In this document: positions 49,462 through 59,774 of the stretch, piece by piece
Layout: each line of letters begins with the position of its first letter
Position numbering within the stretch: position 1 is the first letter of the stretch
From: Algisphaera agarilytica
GTDB taxonomy: Bacteria; Planctomycetota; Phycisphaerae; Phycisphaerales; Phycisphaeraceae
Length of the DNA stretch: 64,000 nucleotides
Direction of reading: 5' to 3'
NCBI RefSeq assembly: GCF_014207595.1
Contig: NZ_JACHGY010000001.1
Location: 1,426,001 to 1,490,000, forward strand
Translations under genes and position numbers: made by a program
The notes under the pieces: generated by a model
What the model saw: the letters and a program-made list of their open reading frames with translations, nothing else
The model's database searches: none
Told to the model about the DNA's origin: nothing

Positions 49462-49699
49462 TATGCGGAGTATAGCTCAGGCATAGGAGCCCTGTAGATC
49501 GGGAATACCCGCATTTCTCCTTTTCGTCTGACGGGCGCTCACATCTTTAATATTAACGTGAGGGGCCCGCCCCACCCGCATTTTGGCTAAAAGCGGCCCC
49601 TAGCGGGAATCCCGAGGGCCGATACACTATGCATCACCCCTAAACGCTGGCCCTTTCGCCCTTTGGATCGCGTTCAAAACACCAACCAGGCAGGACATT
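49462..49699. other. Intergenic region before the small membrane protein gene
   Basis: AT-rich patches (TTTAATATTAACG near 49543) and a -10-like TACACT near 49624 may be promoter elements for the gene at 49700. No open frame of interest. Confidence 0.4.
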
Positions 49700-50134
49700 A
49701 TGAACGAATCAACCACAAGCTCTCCACATTGTGCGATTTCCCGTCGGGCCTGGATGCGTTGGGGGCTGTTGACCGGGATCAGCGCGGTGAGCATGGCGGT
49801 GCTGCTTCCGCTCGCTGAATCGACACAAATGAATGACACAACTTGGTTTATTGCACCAGTACTCTGGCTGCTGCTCGCCGTTCCCGCCACGGTTGGGGTG
49901 TACGGGCACAGCTTCCGCAACCCCTCGGGCCTGGGCGAGGACGCGGACCGCCACGCGGCGGAAGAGTATCTGCGGGGCTCGACCTCGGTTTGGTCGGTGC
50001 TGACCGCGGGCGTGATGCTGTCGCTGGTCGCTTGCCTGCTGGCCGGTGCCGCGTCGCCGGGGGTTTGGCCGGGGGCGTTGATGTTGATGCTTCTGATGTT
50101 GGCCCGGCCGACCTCATCAGCCAGCGCTTCCTGA
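49700..50134 (+). CDS. Small membrane protein of unknown function
   Basis: 144 residues, site CAGGCAGGA 5-6 nt upstream. Four hydrophobic stretches (WGLLTGISAVSMAVLLPL, WFIAPVLWLLLAVPATVGVY, VWSVLTAGVMLSLVACLLAG and PGALMLMLLMLARP) enclose a polar loop with SFRNPSGLGEDADRHAAEEY. It is next to the respiratory operon but separated by 300 nt with a promoter, so a link is not shown. Confidence 0.72.
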   Translation: MNESTTSSPHCAISRRAWMRWGLLTGISAVSMAVLLPLAESTQMNDTTWFIAPVLWLLLAVPATVGVYGHSFRNPSGLGEDADRHAAEEYLRGSTSVWSVLTAGVMLSLVACLLAGAASPGVWPGALMLMLLMLARPTSSASAS

Positions 50135-50270
50135 TTACGGAGTGTTCTGCCGACACCGCGATCAGCTCATTTCACCGACTCACCACCCGCTGCAAGAGAC
50201 GATCGAACGCCTCGTCTTTCTGCGACTTGGTATCAAAAAGACTCTACATATTCGGACTCATTTTTCGGCT

Positions 50271-50299
50271 TTGTCATGGCCGATGAATGTCGTTAACCT
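50271..50299 (+). promoter_or_regulatory. Predicted promoter of the act-cox operon
   Basis: TTGTCA (50271-50276), 17 bp, TAACCT (50294-50299), about 130 nt before actA. The gap 50135-50434 otherwise holds no gene. This is the only promoter-like site found for the long block that follows. Confidence 0.45.
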
Positions 50300-50434
50300 G
50301 ACGCGTGTTGCAGGGGGTCAGCACAGCTCGAGGGAGGACCGGTCGTCGGTAAAGACGTCGACGTTCATGGTTCCATCATCCTTGTGCCCGCCTGATTCCC
50401 TTACCCGACCGACCTATTGGCCAGGCAATCTCAC

Positions 50435-51274
50435 GTGACTGATCAAGAACAATCCAACGCTAAATTCGTTTTCCCTCGCTGGGCAAACTACCTGCTCCCG
50501 CTCATTCTGCTGGGGGCCATGGGTGGTGCGGTGTATGTCCCGGCGGTTGTCGGGCTGGGGCTCAACCCCAACACCCTCAACCAGAACTACCAGCCCAAGC
50601 AGCCGATCCCGTACAGCCACGAGCTGCACGTCGGTCAGCTCGGCCTGGACTGTACGTACTGCCACACCTCGGTGAACCAGGCCGGCTTCGCGGCGATCCC
50701 GCCGGTCGAAACCTGCATCACCTGCCACAACCCCGGCGCGGGCTCGGGCGTGAAGAAGCTCAGCCCCAAACTCGAACCCCTCCACCGCGCTTACCTGCCC
50801 TACCTCGACCGCGACACCGGCTACCCCACCACCGAAGCCGGCCCCGAAGACCGCCCCAACCTCACCAACCCCGACCAGGGCAAGCCGATCGAATGGATCA
50901 AGGTCCACGACATCGCCGACTACGCCTACTTCAACCACTCGGCCCACGTGACCAAGGGTGTGTCCTGCGTGTCCTGTCACGGCCGGGTCGACCGCATGGG
51001 TGAAGAAGGCGTGTACCAAGTCGAAAACCTCTCGATGGGCTGGTGCCTCGAATGCCACCGCGCTCCCGAGAAACACCTGCGTCCGCCCAGCGAAGTGACC
51101 AACCTGTCGTGGACCCCGCTCGACGACCCCGAAGTCATCGAAGCGATCAAGGCGGGCGAGATCAAAGAAGGCGACGTCGACGCCGCCCAATTGCTCGTCG
51201 GCCTCCGCGTCAAAGAACAGTACAACGTCCACAACGCTGCTTACATGCAGTCCTGCTCCACGTGCCACCGATGA
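50435..51274 (+). CDS. actA: Alternative complex III pentahaem cytochrome c subunit ActA
   Basis: 279 residues from the GTG at 50435 (CCAGG upstream). One N-terminal membrane anchor (NYLLPLILLGAMGGAVYVPA) then five CxxCH haem sites: CTYCH, CITCH, CVSCH, CLECH and CSTCH, the last just before the C-terminus. The anchored domain sits on the periplasmic side and passes electrons from the quinol site to the monohaem subunit or directly to the oxidase. The stop overlaps the actB start (ATGA). Confidence 0.95.
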   Translation: MTDQEQSNAKFVFPRWANYLLPLILLGAMGGAVYVPAVVGLGLNPNTLNQNYQPKQPIPYSHELHVGQLGLDCTYCHTSVNQAGFAAIPPVETCITCHNPGAGSGVKKLSPKLEPLHRAYLPYLDRDTGYPTTEAGPEDRPNLTNPDQGKPIEWIKVHDIADYAYFNHSAHVTKGVSCVSCHGRVDRMGEEGVYQVENLSMGWCLECHRAPEKHLRPPSEVTNLSWTPLDDPEVIEAIKAGEIKEGDVDAAQLLVGLRVKEQYNVHNAAYMQSCSTCHR

Positions 51275-54200
51275 TTGAACCCAACCTCACCGCAAGCGAA
51301 GACCTGCAGGGCCAGCGTTACTGGCGCAGCCTCGACGAGTACTCCAACAGCCCCGAGCTCCTGGAGAAGATCGCGCAGGAGTTCCCCGAGTACGACCCCG
51401 ACGAACTGTTGGGGATGTCGCGCCGCAAGTTCATGAAGCTCGCCGGCGCCTCGATGGCCCTGGCCGGCCTGACCCTCACCGGTTGCCGCCGTTGGCCCAA
51501 GGAAAAAGTCGTTGCCCACAACGCGCGTCCCGAGGGCACCCTGCCCGGCGTGCCCGAGACCTACGCCTCGATGCTGCAACGCGGCGGCGTGGCGAACGGC
51601 CTGTTTGTCACCAGCTTCGACGGCCGGCCGATCAACGTCGCCGGCAGCCCGCTGCACCCGATCGTGGGCGACGCCGAGCGTTACGCCGCGGGCGACCTGC
51701 AGTACGGCTCGGCGGATGTGTTCACCCTCGCCAGCCTCCTGGATATGTACGATCCCGACCGCAGCCGGTCGGTGAAGAAGTACAGCGAAGGCGAAGGCAA
51801 GGGCAAGCGTTCGTCGTGGGAAGAGTTTGCCGGCGCGGTTTCGGGGCTCAAGGCCGACAGCAAGATCGCCGTGCTCAGCGAAGCCCAATCGGGCCCCGCG
51901 TTCGCCGACGTCAAGAAGCGTTTCCTCAAGCACTTCCCGCAGGCGACCTGGACCACCTGGGAGCCGCTGCACCGCGACAGCGAAATCGAGGGCTCGGGTC
52001 TGGCTTTCGGCCAAGCGCTACGTGCTCAGTACGACGCCTCCAAGGCGATGGTGCTCGCCACGTTCGACAGCGACTTCCTCAGCGACCACCCCGCCTCGGC
52101 GAAGCACGCCCGCGGCTGGGCGAAGCTGCGTAAGAGCTGCGACGAAGGCAAGATGAGCCGGGTGTATGCCGTGGCGCCGGCGCTGAGCGTCACCTCGTCA
52201 AACGCCGACGTGCACCTGCAGGTCAAGCCCTCGACGATCGCCGCGATGCTCGAAGCGCTGGCGGTTGAGATCGGCGTCAGCGGCCTGAACTCGACCATCA
52301 GCCTCGGCGAAGCCGAGTCGCTCTTCGTCAAGAAGCTCGCCAAGGACCTCAAGGAACACAAGGGCGAATCGCTGGTCGTCGTCGGCCCCAGCCAACCCGC
52401 CGCGGTCCACGCCCTGGCGTGGTCGATCAACGAAACGCTGGGCAACCTGCACAAGACCGTGATGCTCACCCAAGAGCCCGCGGGCGACAAGCTCTGCGTA
52501 GACGAGATTGCCGAGCTCACCGACAAGCTCAACGCCGGTGAAGTCGACACGCTGCTCATCCTCGGCGGCAACCCGGTCTTCGACGCCCCGGCCGACCTCG
52601 GCTTCGCCGAAGCCCTGGCCAAGGCCGAAACCTCGATCCACCTGGGTCTCTACGAAAACGAAACCTCGGTCTCCTGCGGTTGGCACCTGCCCGAAGCGCA
52701 CTATCTCGAGTGCTGGGGCGACGGCCGGGCGTGGGACGGCACGATCTGCCTGCAGCAACCGATCATCGAGCCGTTGTTCGGAGGCAAGTCGCCGATCGAA
52801 GTCCTGGCCATGATCGGCCACGACGACGCGACCGAAGGCTACGACCTGGTGCGTCGCGCCTGGTCGGCCGCGATCAAGGCGGGTCAATACGACGTGGCGA
52901 CCTCGGCCTGGCCGGGCGGCCCCGTCGACAACTCGGCGGAAAACGCCTGGCGTGTCGCGGTCCACGACGGCCTGCTGGCCGGCACCGCGTTCCCGCTGGT
53001 CAACGCCAAGACCGTCGGCGCGAGCGGCACCAGCGTCGTCGCCACGACCGAAGCCATGCAGATCGCTTTCCGTCAGGACCCCAAGGTCTACGACGGCCGC
53101 TACGCCAACAACGGCTGGCTGCAAGAGCTGCCCGAAACCATCACCAAGATCACCTGGGACAACCCCGCCTGGGTCAGCGTGCAAGACGCGCTGGACCACG
53201 ACCTCAAGAACGGCGACGTGATCAACATCAAGATCGACGACCGCGAGCTCGACTGTGCGGTCATGATCACCCCCGGCCAAGCGCCCGGCGTGGTCGTGCT
53301 GACCGTCGGCCAAGGCCGTAGCTGGGGCGGACGCATCGCCACCGGCGTAGGCTTCAACACCTACACCCTCCGCGGCACCACCACCCAGGGCTGTGCCTAC
53401 TCGGCCCAGATCAAGAAGACCGGCCAGACCCACCCGCTGGCCACCACCGAGATCCACCACCTCATCGACACCGGCAAGCTCGGCCCCGACGCCCTGAGCG
53501 GCGGCAAGGACCGCGATGGCAGCGGCGCGATGGCCGCATGGGCCCTCGACAAACGGGTCGGCAAAAAGCCCGGCGACGAAGGCTACATCGTCAAGCAAAC
53601 CAGCTTCGCCGACTACAAGAAATACCTCCAGAAGCTCGACAAGGACCCCAAGGCCCTGTCGTTCGCCAACGACGACGCCCACGGCGACCTGTCGCTGCAG
53701 CTCTACGACGCTCCGCTGGCTGAAGAGTTTGCCGAGCGTGCCAAGGAGCTGATGGAGAAGTACCCCGAGGAAGTCGCCGACGGCTGGACCCCCAAGCAGC
53801 AGTTCAACGACAAGCACGCCTGGGGCATGACCATCGACATGACCGCGTGCACGGGCTGCAACGCCTGCGTGATCGCGTGTCAGTCGGAGAACAACGTGCC
53901 GATCGTCGGCAAAGACCAGGTAATGATGTCGCGCGAGATGCAGTGGATCCGCATCGACAGCTACTACCGCGGCAAGCCGCAGGCGACCAAGAACTTCAAG
54001 GTCAGCAAGGACGACAAAGAAGTCGTCGACGCGGTGCACATGCCCGTGACCTGCGTGCACTGCGAGAACGCCCCGTGCGAACAGGTCTGCCCCGTGGCGG
54101 CGACGGTGCACGACACCGAGGGCCTGAACACCATGGTGTACAACCGCTGCATCGGCACGCGGTACTGCTCCAACAACTGCCCGTACAAGGTCCGCCGGTT

Positions 54201-54690
54201 CAACTACTTCGACTACCACTCGAAGCTCGACTCGGCCAGCTTCCGCAACACCGGCAAGGACGGCGGCCTGAGCAACAGCCCCTGGCTGAAGATGCCCGAC
54301 CAGCAGCCCGGCGACGTGATCGACCAGATCCGCCGCATGGTGTTCAACCCCGACGTGACCGTGCGGATGCGCGGCGTGATGGAGAAGTGCACCTACTGCA
54401 CCCAACGCATCCAACGCGCCAAGATCGAAGCCAAGGCCCGCTGGGCGGAGGCCAAGACCGCCGGCCAAGAGGTCGACGACTACCCCTACGTCGACGACGG
54501 CAAGCTCACGACCGCCTGCCAGGGCGCCTGCCCGACCGAGGCGATCACCTTCGGCAACCTCAACGACCCCAAGGCGAAGGTCGCGCAGATTCAAAGCAAG
54601 AACAAGCGTGCCTACAAGCTGCTCTCCGAACTGAACTCACGACCCCGGACCCAGCACATGGGCTTGGTCCGCAACCCGGTGAAGGCCTGA
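51271..54690 (+). CDS. actB: Alternative complex III iron-sulfur subunit ActB
   Basis: 1139 residues, fusion of a molybdopterin-oxidoreductase-like part and an Fe-S part, as in other ActB proteins. Tat leader [20 protein letters not shown] sits about 50 residues in, followed by a Cys (LTGC). The large domain (about 80-760) lacks the usual Cys/Ser Mo ligand and Mo cofactor. The C-terminal part has four Cys clusters: [44 protein letters not shown] and [12 protein letters not shown] with [10 protein letters not shown], fitting [3Fe-4S]/[4Fe-4S] centres. Periplasmic. Confidence 0.95.
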   Translation: MIEPNLTASEDLQGQRYWRSLDEYSNSPELLEKIAQEFPEYDPDELLGMSRRKFMKLAGASMALAGLTLTGCRRWPKEKVVAHNARPEGTLPGVPETYASMLQRGGVANGLFVTSFDGRPINVAGSPLHPIVGDAERYAAGDLQYGSADVFTLASLLDMYDPDRSRSVKKYSEGEGKGKRSSWEEFAGAVSGLKADSKIAVLSEAQSGPAFADVKKRFLKHFPQATWTTWEPLHRDSEIEGSGLAFGQALRAQYDASKAMVLATFDSDFLSDHPASAKHARGWAKLRKSCDEGKMSRVYAVAPALSVTSSNADVHLQVKPSTIAAMLEALAVEIGVSGLNSTISLGEAESLFVKKLAKDLKEHKGESLVVVGPSQPAAVHALAWSINETLGNLHKTVMLTQEPAGDKLCVDEIAELTDKLNAGEVDTLLILGGNPVFDAPADLGFAEALAKAETSIHLGLYENETSVSCGWHLPEAHYLECWGDGRAWDGTICLQQPIIEPLFGGKSPIEVLAMIGHDDATEGYDLVRRAWSAAIKAGQYDVATSAWPGGPVDNSAENAWRVAVHDGLLAGTAFPLVNAKTVGASGTSVVATTEAMQIAFRQDPKVYDGRYANNGWLQELPETITKITWDNPAWVSVQDALDHDLKNGDVINIKIDDRELDCAVMITPGQAPGVVVLTVGQGRSWGGRIATGVGFNTYTLRGTTTQGCAYSAQIKKTGQTHPLATTEIHHLIDTGKLGPDALSGGKDRDGSGAMAAWALDKRVGKKPGDEGYIVKQTSFADYKKYLQKLDKDPKALSFANDDAHGDLSLQLYDAPLAEEFAERAKELMEKYPEEVADGWTPKQQFNDKHAWGMTIDMTACTGCNACVIACQSENNVPIVGKDQVMMSREMQWIRIDSYYRGKPQATKNFKVSKDDKEVVDAVHMPVTCVHCENAPCEQVCPVAATVHDTEGLNTMVYNRCIGTRYCSNNCPYKVRRFNYFDYHSKLDSASFRNTGKDGGLSNSPWLKMPDQQPGDVIDQIRRMVFNPDVTVRMRGVMEKCTYCTQRIQRAKIEAKARWAEAKTAGQEVDDYPYVDDGKLTTACQGACPTEAITFGNLNDPKAKVAQIQSKNKRAYKLLSELNSRPRTQHMGLVRNPVKA

Positions 54691-54697
54691 TCCGACT

Positions 54698-56164
54698 ATG
54701 GCAACCCTGACCCCCGGCTCCATCATTACCCAGCGCGTGGACAACACCCACGACGACCCGACGCACCGCGCCCCGCTGGTGCTCGGCGGCAAAGACTTCA
54801 TGGGCGTCACCGACGCCGTGGCCGTCAACGCCGAACGCAAAGCCCACCTGATCTGGCTGATCTGCTTCCTGATCTCCGCATCGGGGGCCGGCCTGTTCTT
54901 CGGGCTCATCGGCTACCTCTTCGCCACCGGCGTCGGGGTCTGGGGCAACAACCAGCCCATCGCCTGGGGCTTCCCCATCATCAACTTCGTGTTCTGGGTC
55001 GGCATCGGCCACGCCGGTACGCTGATCTCCGCGGTCCTGTTCCTCTTCCGCCAGAACTGGCGGACCTCCATCAACCGCTTCGCCGAGGCGATGACCATCT
55101 TCGCGGTCATCTGCGCCGGCATCTTCCCCGGCATCCACGTTGGCCGACCCTGGCTCGCCTACTGGCTGTTCCCCATCCCCAACCAGATGGCGATGTGGCC
55201 GCAGTTCCGATCGCCCCTGCTGTGGGACGTCTTCGCGGTGTCGACCTACGCCTCGGTGTCGCTGCTGTTCTGGTACACCGGCATGGTGCCCGACCTCGCC
55301 ACCCTGCGTGACCGGGCCAAGGGCAAGATCAGCCAGATCGCCTACGGCATCGCGTCGCTGGGCTGGAACGGCTCGTCCCGCCACTGGCACCGCTTCGAGC
55401 GGGCCTACATCCTGCTCGCCGCCCTCTGTACGCCGCTGGTGCTCTCGGTGCACTCGGTCGTTTCGTTCGACTTCGCCGTGGCTCAGCTCCCCGGCTGGCA
55501 CACCACCGTGTTCCCGCCCTACTTCGTCGCGGGTGCGATCTACGGCGGCTTCGCCATGGTGCTCACCCTCGCGGTGCCCTGCCGCGTGTGGTTCGGCCTT
55601 AAGGACATCATCACCGAGCGCCACATCGACAACTGCTGCAAGGTCATGCTCGGCGTCGGGATGATCTGTACCTACGCCTACGTCCTGGAATTCTTTGTCG
55701 CGTGGTACTCGGGCCACCACTACGAGCAGTTCATCTTCGCCAACCGCGCCGCGGGCAGCTCCGCCCCGGGCTTCTGGTCGCTGATCATCCTCAACTGTGT
55801 GATCCCGCAGATCCTGTGGTACCGGCCGTTCCGCCGCCACTGGCTGCCGATCATGATCGCCGCGATGGCGGTGAACATCGGCATGTGGTTCGAACGCTAC
55901 GTCATCGTGGTGTCCTCGCTCTCGCGTGACTTCATGCCCGGCAGCTGGGCCGACTTCAAGCCCACCTGGGTCGATATCTGGATGTTCGTCGGCAGCTTCG
56001 GCTTGTTCCTGACCAACTTCCTCTTGTTCCTGAAGTTCCTGCCAATCGTCGCCATCGCTGAAGTCAAGACCGTGATGCCCGAGGCCCACCACCACCCGCA
56101 CCACGACGACGATCACGGCGACCACGCCGAAGAAGAAACCCACTCGAATGGAGAGGCTCACTAA
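54698..56164 (+). CDS. actC: Alternative complex III quinol-binding membrane subunit ActC (NrfD-like)
   Basis: 488 residues with ten membrane helices of the NrfD/PsrC family, one of the two quinone-binding subunits. Recognisable blocks: [59 protein letters not shown] and [20 protein letters not shown]. The cytoplasmic tail is strikingly His/Asp-rich ([20 protein letters not shown]). It begins 7 nt after actB, and its stop overlaps the actD start. Confidence 0.95.
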   Translation: MATLTPGSIITQRVDNTHDDPTHRAPLVLGGKDFMGVTDAVAVNAERKAHLIWLICFLISASGAGLFFGLIGYLFATGVGVWGNNQPIAWGFPIINFVFWVGIGHAGTLISAVLFLFRQNWRTSINRFAEAMTIFAVICAGIFPGIHVGRPWLAYWLFPIPNQMAMWPQFRSPLLWDVFAVSTYASVSLLFWYTGMVPDLATLRDRAKGKISQIAYGIASLGWNGSSRHWHRFERAYILLAALCTPLVLSVHSVVSFDFAVAQLPGWHTTVFPPYFVAGAIYGGFAMVLTLAVPCRVWFGLKDIITERHIDNCCKVMLGVGMICTYAYVLEFFVAWYSGHHYEQFIFANRAAGSSAPGFWSLIILNCVIPQILWYRPFRRHWLPIMIAAMAVNIGMWFERYVIVVSSLSRDFMPGSWADFKPTWVDIWMFVGSFGLFLTNFLLFLKFLPIVAIAEVKTVMPEAHHHPHHDDDHGDHAEEETHSNGEAH

Positions 56165-56793
56165 TGTCAGTCATTGACGCCCCCATCACCGAATCCCTGC
56201 CCCAGGAAGCCGCCGTCGGCGACGACGTGAAGGTCTACGGCATCATCGCCGAGTACGACAACGTCGGCGACGTGATCGAAGCGACCCAGGCCGCCTACGA
56301 CGCGGGCTACCGCAAGATGGACGTGCACTCGCCGTTCCCGATCCACGGCATCGACGAGGCGCTGGGCGTGAAGCCCACCATCCTGCCCTGGCTCGTGCTG
56401 GGCATGGGCCTGACGGGCATGACCACCGGCATCCTGCTGACCACGTTCACGATGACCGACTTCATGCCGGTGCCCGACGCGGTGCCGACGAACTTCGAGG
56501 GCTACCGCTACCTGATCTCGGGCAAGCCGTTCAACAGCTTCGCGGCGTTCATCCCGGTGATCTTCGAGCTGACGATCATGTTCAGCGCCTACACAGCGGT
56601 GTTCGCGATGTTCCTGCTCAACAAGCTGCCGCTGCTGTACCACCCGCTGTTCAACAGCAAGCACTTCCGCCGGGCGACGCAAGACCGCTTCTTCCTGGCG
56701 ATCGAGAGCCAGGACCGCAACTTCGACGCCGACCAGACCGCGGCGTTCCTGAAAGAACACAAGGCACTGTCTACCGAACTGATCAACGAATGA
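56164..56793 (+). CDS. actD: Alternative complex III subunit ActD (DUF3341)
   Basis: 209 residues. VYGIIAEYDNVGDVIEATQA...YDAGYRKMDVHSPFPIHGID is the DUF3341 signature. Two membrane helices follow (LGMGLTGMTTGILLTTFTM and FEITIMFSAYTAVFAM-like). Its job within the complex is structural. TAATG overlap with actC. Inverted array E lies between it and actE. Confidence 0.94.
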   Translation: MSVIDAPITESLPQEAAVGDDVKVYGIIAEYDNVGDVIEATQAAYDAGYRKMDVHSPFPIHGIDEALGVKPTILPWLVLGMGLTGMTTGILLTTFTMTDFMPVPDAVPTNFEGYRYLISGKPFNSFAAFIPVIFELTIMFSAYTAVFAMFLLNKLPLLYHPLFNSKHFRRATQDRFFLAIESQDRNFDADQTAAFLKEHKALSTELINE

Positions 56794-56800
56794 AAAAGGG

Positions 56801-56877
56801 TTGAGGCATGAGAGGTGAGGCTTGAGCGAGCCGATCCCCACGACCACGACTCAAGCCTCGGACCTCAAACCTCAAGA
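56801..56877. repeat. Inverted array E (7-nt period) inside the act operon
   Basis: The left arm TGAGGCA-TGAGAGG-TGAGGCT-TGAGCGA and the right arm ACTCAAG-CCTCGGA-CCTCAAA-CCTCAAG are inverted around about 20 nt. It lies between actD and actE and could form a large mRNA hairpin. Confidence 0.8.
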
Positions 56878-56886
56878 ACCGACACC

Positions 56887-57675
56887 ATGTTTGACCCCCG
56901 CCTCTTTTTGCCCAAGCCCCCCATGTGGATGATCGCCATCGCGATCCTCTTCGTGGTCGGTTCGTGGATCCCGCTGACCGCGATCTTCAAGTACACGCAG
57001 TCGAAGCACGAGAAGCCCCGCATCCACCTGTTCCAGGACATGGACAACCAGCCCAAGCTCAAGGCCCAGGCCGCCTCGCCGATCTTCGCCGACGGCCGGG
57101 CGATGCGTCCCGAGGTGCCCGGCACCATCCGCCGCGGCGAGCTCCGCGACGATACCGAGTTCGAGCTGGGCTACACCGTCAAGAAAGACGGCGACAGCTA
57201 CGCCCCGGTGTTCATCTCCGGCATGCCCGACGCGGCCGAAGTCGACCAGTTCTTCCTGGCCCGCGGCCAAAAGAAGTTCGACACCTTCTGCTACCCCTGC
57301 CACGGCAAAGCCGGCTACGGCGACGGCCCGGTCAACCAACGCGCCACCGAACTGGTCAGCGGCGACCAAACCCTGTCCTACGGCACCCAGTGGGTCCCCT
57401 CGGCCAACCTCAACAACGTGCAAGACGGCAAGCTCCAATTCGGCGCTGATGTCTACCCCAACGGCCAGCTGTTCAACGTGATCACTCACGGCAAGGCCAA
57501 CATGGCCGGCTACGGCCACGCGATCCCGGTCGAAGACCGCTGGGCGATCGTCGCCTACGTCCGGGCGTTGCAACTGTCCCAGAACGCCGGCGCCGCCAAG
57601 GTCGCGATGGACCTCGCCGCCAACTCGAACACGCAAACCGCTGAAGCTAACGAGCTCGGCGTCACCTCGGAGTAA
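56887..57675 (+). CDS. actE: Alternative complex III monohaem cytochrome c subunit ActE
   Basis: 262 residues from the ATG at 56887. An N-terminal helix (PMWMIAIAILFVVGSWIPLT) anchors it. One haem c site FCYPCHGKAGYGDGP near residue 140 and a later Met ligand region (HGKANMAGYGHAIPVEDRW). The ATG has no clear ribosome site and follows the inverted array. A Glu/Asp-rich middle binds the other subunits. It passes electrons on to the oxidase, probably the caa3 subunit II haem. Confidence 0.92.
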   Translation: MFDPRLFLPKPPMWMIAIAILFVVGSWIPLTAIFKYTQSKHEKPRIHLFQDMDNQPKLKAQAASPIFADGRAMRPEVPGTIRRGELRDDTEFELGYTVKKDGDSYAPVFISGMPDAAEVDQFFLARGQKKFDTFCYPCHGKAGYGDGPVNQRATELVSGDQTLSYGTQWVPSANLNNVQDGKLQFGADVYPNGQLFNVITHGKANMAGYGHAIPVEDRWAIVAYVRALQLSQNAGAAKVAMDLAANSNTQTAEANELGVTSE

Positions 57676-57682
57676 GCCCCTA

Positions 57683-59263
57683 GTGTCCGCTCATCCGCCT
57701 AAACAACTCTCTGAACAAGACAAGGCTGTGCTCGGCGACAAGGCCTGGCCGCTGCGTCGCAACCTCCTGCTGCTCGGCGGCATCGCGCTGCTGGTCGCGG
57801 TCATCGGCGCCGCCCTGCCCAAGACCGTGCTCACCGGCGGCTGGGAACGCCTGGGCTTCGCCTACCTGATCGGCTACGCCTTCGCGCTGGCCATCACCCT
57901 CGGCAGCCTCTTCTTTGTCCTGGTCACCACGGTGTTCCGCGCCGGTTGGTGCGTGGCCTTCCGCCGTGTGCCGGAGAACATCGCCGCGAACATGCCCACG
58001 ATGGGCCTGCTGGCGATTCCGATCCTGATCACCGTGCTGATCAACAACGGCGCCCTGTATCCCTGGGCCAAATCCGGCGTCCACGAGGCGGGTAAAAAGA
58101 TCGCGTACCCCGCGGCCTACGCCGAAGACGGCAAGCACGCCGACGAAGCCCACAGCCTGGACAACAACATCTTCCTCCGCCGCGCCGCCGCCGGTGCCCC
58201 CGCCGAGGAAGACGGCCACGCCGGCGACGATCACGGCAAGCACGACGGCGAAAAAGCCCACGATGACCACGGCCACGATGCGCACCACGGCGACCACAAA
58301 ACCTTTGCCCACACCGCGGCCACCCACCCCGATCACGACCACGCGCTTCCCTACTTCGTCTACAAGAAGGGCGCCTGGTACACCCCGCCGTTCTGGGTGG
58401 TCCGCTGGGTGTTCTACATCGCGGTGTGGTCGTTCCTCGGCTGGTTCTACTGGAAGCGCAGTGTGATGCAGGACGCCGACGGCGACGTGCAGCACACCCA
58501 TAAGCGTGAATGGTGGGCCCCGCTGTCGTTGGTGGCTTTCGCGGTCACGCTGACGCTGGGTGCGTTCGACCTGCTGATGTCGCTCGACCCGGTGTGGTAC
58601 TCGACGATGTTCGGCGTGTACTTCTTCGCCGGCTGCTTCACCGCCGCGCTGTGCACCATGATCATCACGCTGATGCTCGGCCAGAAGGCCGGCTACTTCT
58701 CGGCGGTCACCACCGACCACTTCCACGACCTGGGCAAACTGCTGTTCGCCTTCGTGTTCTTCTGGGGCTACGTCGGCTTCAGCCAGTTCATGCTGATCTG
58801 GTACGCCTCGCTGCCGGAAACCACCTACTGGTGGGAGATCCGCGGCGTGACTTCGGTGTCGGGCACTTCGCTGGAACCCGGCCCGGAGACCTTCGGCAGC
58901 ACGTGGACGGTCGTCGCCTGGACGCTGCTGTTCGCCCACCTGCTCTTCCCATTTGCCATCCTGCTTTCTAAGCACGTGAAGCGTAACCGCGTGGCCCTGT
59001 TCAGCATGGCCTGCTGGATGCTGACGCTCTGCTACATCGACATCTTCTGGGTCGCCATGCCCGCCCTGGTCAGCCCGGACTTCGTGTTCGGCCTGCCGGA
59101 GATCGGCTGCGTGGTGTTCTGCGTGTCGATCATGCTCGCCGAGGCCCTGCGTCGTGCGTCGGGCGTGAGCCTGACCGCTCACCGCGACCCGCGGATGCAC
59201 GAGTCGCTGCAGCTCGACACCACCGCCTGGGCCCCGATCTACTCGCCGCCCGGCAAGCACTGA
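57683..59263 (+). CDS. actF: Alternative complex III membrane subunit ActF with His-rich loop
   Basis: 526 residues, GTG start 7 nt after actE. About ten membrane helices; blocks GWCVAFRRVPENIAANMPTM, FWVVRWVFYIAVWSFLGWFY, SFTLMSLDPVWYSTMFGVYF-like and LFAFVFFWGYVGFSQFMLIW are typical of the second quinone-handling subunit. A loop near residues 170-215 is full of His and Asp (DHGKHDGEKAHDDHGHDAHH), on the cytoplasmic or periplasmic face depending on topology. It could bind metal or protons. Confidence 0.93.
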   Translation: MSAHPPKQLSEQDKAVLGDKAWPLRRNLLLLGGIALLVAVIGAALPKTVLTGGWERLGFAYLIGYAFALAITLGSLFFVLVTTVFRAGWCVAFRRVPENIAANMPTMGLLAIPILITVLINNGALYPWAKSGVHEAGKKIAYPAAYAEDGKHADEAHSLDNNIFLRRAAAGAPAEEDGHAGDDHGKHDGEKAHDDHGHDAHHGDHKTFAHTAATHPDHDHALPYFVYKKGAWYTPPFWVVRWVFYIAVWSFLGWFYWKRSVMQDADGDVQHTHKREWWAPLSLVAFAVTLTLGAFDLLMSLDPVWYSTMFGVYFFAGCFTAALCTMIITLMLGQKAGYFSAVTTDHFHDLGKLLFAFVFFWGYVGFSQFMLIWYASLPETTYWWEIRGVTSVSGTSLEPGPETFGSTWTVVAWTLLFAHLLFPFAILLSKHVKRNRVALFSMACWMLTLCYIDIFWVAMPALVSPDFVFGLPEIGCVVFCVSIMLAEALRRASGVSLTAHRDPRMHESLQLDTTAWAPIYSPPGKH

Positions 59264-59335
59264 ACCCCCGACGGGCGCGAACCCGCCCGCTGTACCGAAC
59301 TTTGAACCGACCGATTTTGACCCTGGACCCCGACC

Positions 59336-59677
59336 ATGCCCGCAACGACCCGTGAACTCAACGTCAAAGTGATCTTCGTCGTGACGATCGTCTCGACGCT
59401 GCTGCTGATCGCGATCGTCCTGGCGGCACAGGCGGGCTTCTTCTTCTTCAAGAACCAGCAGGAAGCCACGCAGTACAGCCGCGGGGCCGAACGCACCTAC
59501 GAAGAGACCGGCCTGCGGATGGACAACATCGACCTCGCCCGGTCGACCCAGGAACAGGCCGCCGAGCTCCAGCGTGAAGGCTCTGTTGAGCTGACCGACG
59601 CCGACGGCGAGCCGATCGGCACCGTCGAGATGATGCCGATCGAAAAAGCGATGAACGAGGTCGCCGAGCGGTATTGA
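59336..59677 (+). CDS. Small membrane-anchored protein of the act-cox operon
   Basis: 113 residues. One N-terminal helix (VIFVVTIVSTLLLIAIVLAA) then a polar, acidic part (LARSTQEQAAELQREGSVEL). It lies 72 nt after actF and 97 nt before the SCO gene. It may be an assembly or structural accessory of the complex (inference from position). Family not recognised. Confidence 0.8.
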   Translation: MPATTRELNVKVIFVVTIVSTLLLIAIVLAAQAGFFFFKNQQEATQYSRGAERTYEETGLRMDNIDLARSTQEQAAELQREGSVELTDADGEPIGTVEMMPIEKAMNEVAERY

Positions 59678-59774
59678 ATTTCGCCCGGCGTGAGCCGTGG
59701 CCGAGTGATTTGAGGGGGCGTAGAGTCCCATTGGCTCCGAGCTGAAGGCTCCGGGCCCCGAACGAACCCGAACC

